In this document: in pieces, positions 60,695-64,000 of the stretch
Layout of the letters: every line of letters starts with the position of its first letter
How positions within the stretch are numbered: the stretch's first letter is position 1
Source: Inia geoffrensis
Lineage: Eukaryota; Chordata; Mammalia; Artiodactyla; Iniidae
Direction: 5' to 3'
Length of the DNA stretch: 64,000 nt
NCBI GenBank assembly: GCA_036417435.1
Contig: CM070914.1
Span: 868,001 to 932,000 of the forward strand
The notes under the pieces: model-generated
What the model was told of the DNA's origin: nothing
Seen by the model: only the letters and a program-made list of their open reading frames with translations
Database searches by the model: none
Position numbers and translations under genes: made by a program

Positions 60695-62070
60695 CATGAG
60701 CCTCCTAGGTGTCTGTAAAATCATACTGCCATTTAAAATATGCAGAGCAGAGGTCACATGCTCATGGAAAGTGCTGGACACCTCCATTCCTACACGCAAA
60801 TCAAAGCCTCCAGGCATGTGTTCATGCTGGGTGCGCATTAAGTGACACAGCATGGTAAGATGCTGTCTTTCTCCTGCAGCACAGTGACTTCACGTACGAG
60901 GTCTTCTAAGTATTCAAGGCAGAGTGTTTTCTCATGGCAGCTCACCCTCAGGGCCATGACAAAGACTTCCTAGGGACTTCGGACTCACCAGAAATGTGGT
61001 CCTGATGGTGCTCCAGGACTCTGGAAATGTAGCTGTCCTCCCGGGACATGCGGTGTGCAGCCCGTCACTCGGCACATACAGAGGCCCTCCGATGTACAGA
61101 CCAGTGGGCCTCCATGTGGCTCAGCCTTCCCAAAGGGCTCTGGAGGTACTCAGTGAACTTGGAGCAAAAATGATGCACAACCGACGGCCCTAGGAGTCCT
61201 CCAAAGGGTCCTTCCTTTAAAATAAATCCCAACAGCGATGAAGAACTCATGGAGACAGTTGCATGCCTCCCTTTTTACACGGCTACTCAGGGTCTAACGT
61301 GGAAACGTGTTCTCTCATTGTTTCACTTTAGTTCTAGAGACTGTCATGCTCACCACCACCGAGGCCATGGAAGCACCTTGTTTGGACAGAGCCAATTCAT
61401 ATTTTTCCCCGAAGCATTCTTACAGGGTTGAGAGGCCTGTCAACAGCAGAGAATGTCAGGTAGTTTCTACGCAGCATGAATGGAGCCTTCAAATTGAGAA
61501 AACAAGTCTAGTTCCAGCAGGCCCCGATTTCCACGGGCACACTCATCCTACTTCCCTCGGGTTTCTAACAAGTCCAAAGGGAGACAAGGTTACCCAGTGT
61601 GTCCTTCCCTGAATCAACTTGTCGAAGTAGGGTTTTGTGCATCATGCAAACTGCCTCAACCAAGCAACGCACTTGGTATGTGTGGAGCCGTCTGACTCTT
61701 CAAAAGTCTGCAGTGCCACGGGAAGAGCAGGCCTGAAATTGCAGTCAGAACGCACGCTGACTCTCTCCTGGCGCCAGGGTGAGTTCAGGCAGGAGGTCGT
61801 ACATGGAATGCGAAGCCCAGGGTTTCTCTGAGTGCAGCTCAGACTAGGGTAATGGGTAAAATTTCGACGGCCTGAGGGACGTGCCAGAACGGTGTTCCTG
61901 AAACTCTGTGAGTGCTGGGGTACATAAGCTGCTCCAAAACAGAGTGCAGTGCGTTTCCCTACACTCAGCATACACAGAGTGGCTCCAAAGGGCTACGGGA
62001 CTGGATGTCGCTCAACAGACACAGGTGGGCCTGGGAGTACTTAGTGTACCTGGCAGTAACAGGATGCCCA
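60695..62070 (+). repeat. Satellite unit 45 (B type Ia)
   Basis: 1,376 bp. A copies unit 42 up to about 61,184 and then departs (CGACGGCCCTAGG). It carries the 5-bp loss in A. Confidence 0.95.
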
Positions 62071-62684
62071 CATGAGCCTCCTAGGTGTCTGTAAAATCAT
62101 ACTGCCATTTAAGATATGCAGAGCAGGGGTCACATGCTCATGGAAAGTGCAGGACACCTCCATTCCTACACGCATATCAAAGCCTCCAGGCATATGTTCA
62201 TGCTGGGTGCGCATTACGTGACGCAGCATGGTAAGATGCTGACTTTCTCCTGGAGCACAGTGACTTCACGTACGAGGTCTTCTCAGTATTCAAGGCAGAG
62301 TGTTTTCTCATGGCAGCTCACCCTCAGGGCCATGACAAAAACTTCCTGGGGACATCGGACTCACCAGAAATGTGGTCCTGACGGTGCTCCAGGACTCTGG
62401 AAATGTAGCCTTCCTCCCGGGAAATGCGGTGTGCAGCCCGTCACTCGGCACGTACAGAGGCCCTCCGATGTACAGACCAGTGGGCCTCCATGTGGTTCAG
62501 CCTTCCCACAGGGCTCTGGAGGTACTCAGTGAACTTGGAGGAAAAATGATGCACAACCGAGGGCCCAGGAGTCCTCCAAAGGGTACTTCCTTTAAAATAA
62601 ATCCCAACAGCGATGAAGAACTCATGGAGACAGTTGCATGCCTCCCTTTTTACACGGCTACTCAGGGTCTAACGTGGAGACGTG

Positions 62685-62706
62685 TTCTCTCATTGTTTCA
62701 CTTTAG
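62685..62706 (+). promoter_or_regulatory. Splice-acceptor-like tract in subunit B (example, unit 46)
   Basis: A pyrimidine-rich run ends in TTTAG, the layout of a eukaryotic 3' splice site. It recurs at the same place in nearly every unit. No open frame continues from it to the donor-like site, so any exon would be non-coding. Confidence 0.2.
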
Positions 62707-63150
62707 TTCTAGAGAGTGTCATGCTCACCACCACCGAGGCCATGGAAGCACCTTGTTTGGACACAGCCAATTCATATTTTTCCCGGAAGCATTCTTACAG
62801 GGTTGAGAGGCCTGTCAACAGCAGAGAATGTCAGGTAGTTTCTAGGCAGCATGAATGGAGCCTTCAAATTGAGAAAACAAGTCAAGTTCCAGCAGGCCCC
62901 GATTTCCACGGGCACACTCATCCTACGTCCCTCGAGTTTCTAACAAGTCCAAAGGGAGACAAGGTTACCCAGTGTTTCCTTCCCTGAATCAACTTGTCGA
63001 AGTAGGGTTTTGTGCATCATGTGAACTGCCTCAGCCAAGCAACGCACTTGGTATGTGTGGGGCCGTCTAACTCTTCAAAAGTCTGCAGTGCCACGGGAAG
63101 AGAAGGCCTAAAATTGCAGTCAGAACGCACGCTGACTCTCTCCTGGCGCC

Positions 63151-63159
63151 AGGGTGAGT
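63151..63159 (+). promoter_or_regulatory. Splice-donor-like AGG|GTGAGT in subunit C (example, unit 46)
   Basis: AGGGTGAGT matches the eukaryotic 5' splice site consensus well. It lies about 445 bp after the acceptor-like tract. Many units keep it; some read GGGGAGTT, GGTTAGTT or GCGTGAGTT. No transcript evidence is available from sequence alone. Confidence 0.2.
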
Positions 63160-63445
63160 TCAGGCAGGAGGTCGTACATGGAATGCGAAGCCCAGGGTTT
63201 CTCTGTGTGCAGCTCAGACTAGGGTAATGGGTAAAATTTCGACGGCCTGAGGGACGTCCCAGAACGGTGTTCCTGAACCTCTGTGAGTGCTGGGGTACTT
63301 AAGCTGCTCCAAAACAGAGTTCCGTGCGTTTCCCTACACTCAGCATACACAGAGTGGCTCCAAAGGGCTACGGGACTGGATGTTGCTCAACAGACACAGG
63401 TGGGCCTGGGAGTACTTAGTGTACCTGGCAGTAACAGGATGCCTA

Positions 63446-64000
63446 CATGAGCCTCCTAGGTGTCTGTAATATCATACTGCCATTTAAGATATGCAGAGCA
63501 GAGGTCACATGCTCATGGAAAGTGCTGGACACCTCCGTTCCTACAAGCAAATCAAAGCCTAACCTCCTGGCATGTGTTCATGCTGGGTGCGCATTAAGTG
63601 ACGCAGCATGGTGACATGCTGACTTTCTTCTGGAGCACAGTGACTTCACGTAAGAGGTCTTCTCAGTATTCAAGGCAGAGTGTTTTCTCATGGCAGCTCA
63701 CCCTCAGGGCCATTACAAAGACTTCCTGGGGACTACGGACTCACCAGAAATGTGGTCCTGACGGTGCTCCAGGACTCTGGAAATGTAGCTCTCCTCCCGG
63801 GACATGCGGTGTGCAGCCCGTCACTCGGCACGTACAGAGGCCCTCCGATGTACAGACCAGTGGGCCTCCATGTGGCTCAGCCTTCCCACAGGGCTCTGGA
63901 GGTACTCAGTGAACTTGGAGGAAAAACGATGCACAACCGAGGGCCCTAGGAGTCCTCCAAAGGGTACTTCCTTTAAAATAAATCCCAACAGCGATGAAGA
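63446..64000 (+). repeat. Satellite unit 47 (partial)
   Basis: First 555 bp of a unit: all of A (beta, without the 5-bp loss, AAGCAAAT) and the start of B. The array continues past the window edge. Confidence 0.95.

Larger units (their letters stand above)
57007..61133 (+). repeat. 4,127-bp three-unit repeat, copy 2
   Basis: Direct tandem copy of 52,880-57,006. The match to copy 1 continues to about 61,184, where CGACGGCCC replaces CGAGGGCCC. It shares all the unit-specific marks: the 5-bp losses, AGAGATCTTC and TTTTTCAGAG. Confidence 0.9.
62071..63445 (+). repeat. Satellite unit 46 (B type Ia)
   Basis: 1,375 bp. Carries the 5-bp loss in A (CAAAGCCTCCAGG) but not the second loss. Uses GCGCATTACGTG, as in units 31 and 32. 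Last complete unit. Confidence 0.95.
1..64000 (+). repeat. Satellite array, 1.38-kb units in direct tandem
   Basis: The same sequence recurs about every 1,380 bp in one orientation across the whole window, giving 46 full units and one partial unit. Both ends are cut by the window, so the array is longer than 64 kb. Unit length varies only from 1,372 to 1,382 bp, so no mobile element or gene has inserted. Large satellites of this kind usually lie in centromeric, pericentromeric or other heterochromatin; that placement is an inference. I do not recognise the family. Confidence 0.98.

Noticed and set aside
1..64000. CRISPR array or prokaryotic operon
   Set aside because: Repeats are 1.38 kb with no short repeat-spacer layout, and there is no run of long coding frames or ribosome binding sites.
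1..64000. Tandem array of retroviral LTRs or another transposon
   Set aside because: No terminal TG...CA pair, target-site duplication, internal coding region or recognisable transposase was seen. A distant transposon origin of the subunit cannot be excluded.
1..64000. Known mammalian satellites (alpha satellite, bovine 1.715, NBL2/SST1 type)
   Set aside because: Alpha satellite has a 171-bp monomer, which is absent here. Bovine 1.715 and SST1 are near 1.4 kb in unit length, but I recognise no sequence similarity. This is from memory and needs a database search.

Overview
The window is one uninterrupted tandem satellite array. A unit of about 1,380 bp (1,372 to 1,382 bp) repeats head to tail on one strand from base 1 to base 64,000: 46 complete units and a 555-bp partial unit. 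I numbered units from the conserved CATGAGCCTCCTAGG-like phase point, which falls on base 1. No unit holds an insertion; no transposon, RNA gene or convincing protein gene was seen. Long satellite units in a multi-unit hierarchy, plus many CpG versus TpG/CpA alternations between copies, suggest a eukaryote with a methylated genome, probably a vertebrate and perhaps a mammal. I do not recognise the family and cannot name the species or the chromosomal location.

The structure has three nested levels. (1) Each unit is an old trimer of related subunits: A (about unit positions 10-498), B (499-905) and C (906 to the next phase point). They are strongly diverged but align at the same relative offsets. 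(2) Units differ by subunit haplotype. Subunit A is alpha (CTCGAG plus a CTCAGTGAACACTGAG dyad) or beta (CTCCAG plus CTTGGAGG). Subunit B is type I or type II, with a few I/II hybrids. (3) Units group into higher-order repeats, mostly of three units (about 4.13-4.14 kb), with some two-unit steps (2.76 kb).

Region by region: units 1-11 (1-15.2 kb) are mixed and diverged. Units 12-14 (15.2-19.3 kb) show a two-unit duplication. Units 15-18 alternate B types. Units 19-37 (24.8-51.1 kb) carry type II B in every third unit, with one phase slip. From unit 32 only beta A subunits occur, and from unit 38 only type I B subunits. At 52.9-61.2 kb two 4,127-bp copies are almost identical, the youngest event in the window. 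This reads as repeated unequal exchange and gene conversion, with homogenisation strongest toward the right end.

Many short open frames recur at the same unit position. They are by-products of the repeat: they overlap on several frames and both strands and are broken by small indels in some copies. Candidate functional sites (an octamer, a near-perfect 18-bp palindrome, splice-like and polyadenylation-like signals) are reported as sequence observations only.
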